In this document: positions 11,091 to 11,267 of the stretch, piece after piece
Position numbering within the stretch: the stretch's first letter is position 1
Layout of the letters: every line of letters begins with the position of its first letter
Assembly: GCA_964373815.1 (NCBI GenBank)
Contig: CAYJWI010000029.1
Coordinates: 1-11,267, forward strand
Source: UBA10205 sp964373815
GTDB lineage: Archaea; Iainarchaeota; Iainarchaeia; Iainarchaeales; Iainarchaeaceae
DNA: 11,267 nucleotides
Direction: 5' to 3'
The notes under the pieces: generated by a model
Database searches by the model: none
What the model was told of the DNA's origin: nothing
Seen by the model: only the letters and a program-made list of their open reading frames with translations
Translations under genes and position numbers: made by a program

Positions 11091-11267
11091 TCATTTCGGT
11101 TTTCGTGCAGCGGCAGCCCCGCTTCCCGTTCTTTTCATTTCCTCTTGCAGCATTTGTTGAAGGTAGTATTGGGCAAGGAGGAATTTATCTCTCTGTTCAG
11201 AAGAAGGTTTTGCGCGAAGATTTCCTGCTATGCTTTTTAATGTCGGCTTTGGCAACATGTCTGCATG
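11091..11267 (-). CDS. Possible C-terminal end of a minus-strand gene (partial)
   Basis: On the minus strand a frame is open from the window edge to TGA at 11091-11093 (58 codons). It reads like real protein: QRDKFLLAQYYLQQMLQEEMKR is a well-formed amphipathic helix, then a basic Gly/Ala tail. It could also begin at ATG 11258-11256. It converges on rnp2, ending 13 nt from its stop. I do not recognise a family, and the frame is short, so it may be chance. Confidence 0.4.
   Translation of the reverse strand, partial: HADMLPKPTLKSIAGNLRAKPSSEQRDKFLLAQYYLQQMLQEEMKRTGSGAAAARKPK
11234..11241 (+). promoter_or_regulatory. Possible TATA box for a plus-strand gene starting at the window's end
   Basis: TTTTTAAT is centred 27-28 nt before an ATG formed by the last three bases (11265-11267), the same spacing as the other leaderless starts here. 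The gene would lie outside the window and cannot be identified. Confidence 0.25.

Noticed and set aside
10846..11160. 104-aa plus-strand frame overlapping rnp2
   Set aside because: Shadow of rnp2 in another frame, ending in low-complexity sequence antisense to the possible minus-strand gene.

Overview
The window looks archaeal. It encodes ribosomal protein L15e, the archaeal/eukaryotic RNase P proteins Rpp30 (Rnp3) and Pop5 (Rnp2), and a two-zinc-finger TtuA/NcsA-type tRNA thiolase. It also carries two CCA-less tRNA genes and AT-rich TATA boxes placed about 26-30 nt before start codons, which suggests leaderless mRNAs. Tight packing, many toxin-antitoxin genes and short proteins would fit a small DPANN-like lineage, but the sequence alone does not fix the phylum.

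Layout. (1) 1-610: the 3' part of a LAGLIDADG homing endonuclease whose reading frame ends inside an intact tRNA-Ala(GGC), then a hairpin and purine-rich repeats. (2) 611-1372 (-): a protein resembling the TraB/ChaN (Tiki) superfamily. (3) 1517-3070 (+): a long soluble coiled-coil protein with a small helical N-terminal module. (4) 3153-4511 (+): pyruvate kinase. (5) 4586-4657: tRNA-Val(GAC), converging on a VapBC toxin-antitoxin operon (4665-5242, -). (6) 5324-6379 (-): TtuA/NcsA-like tRNA thiolase, divergent from a small unrecognised helical protein (6458-6877, +). (7) 6967-7569 (+): L15e. (8) 7570-9525: a toxin-antitoxin island with a frameshifted Fic/Doc-like toxin, a ribbon-helix-helix antitoxin with a MazF/PemK toxin under a 20-bp perfect palindrome, two tiny paralogous ORFs (40 and 34 aa), and a 193-aa unknown. 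(9) 9581-11077 (+): a translationally overlapped operon rnp3 - HD-domain protein - rnp2. (10) The last ~180 bp hold the end of a possible minus-strand gene and a possible plus-strand leaderless start at the final bases.

How the genes fit together. L15e, Rnp3 and Rnp2 are frequent neighbours in archaea (part of the exosome/proteasome/translation supercluster), so the toxin island appears to have split a conserved neighbourhood. Most housekeeping genes concern translation and tRNA maturation: RNase P proteins, tRNA thiolation, L15e and two tRNAs. The accessory genes are toxins that typically act on RNA or translation factors. The most interesting possible novelty is the pair of tiny paralogous proteins, each lying directly behind an unrelated toxin gene.
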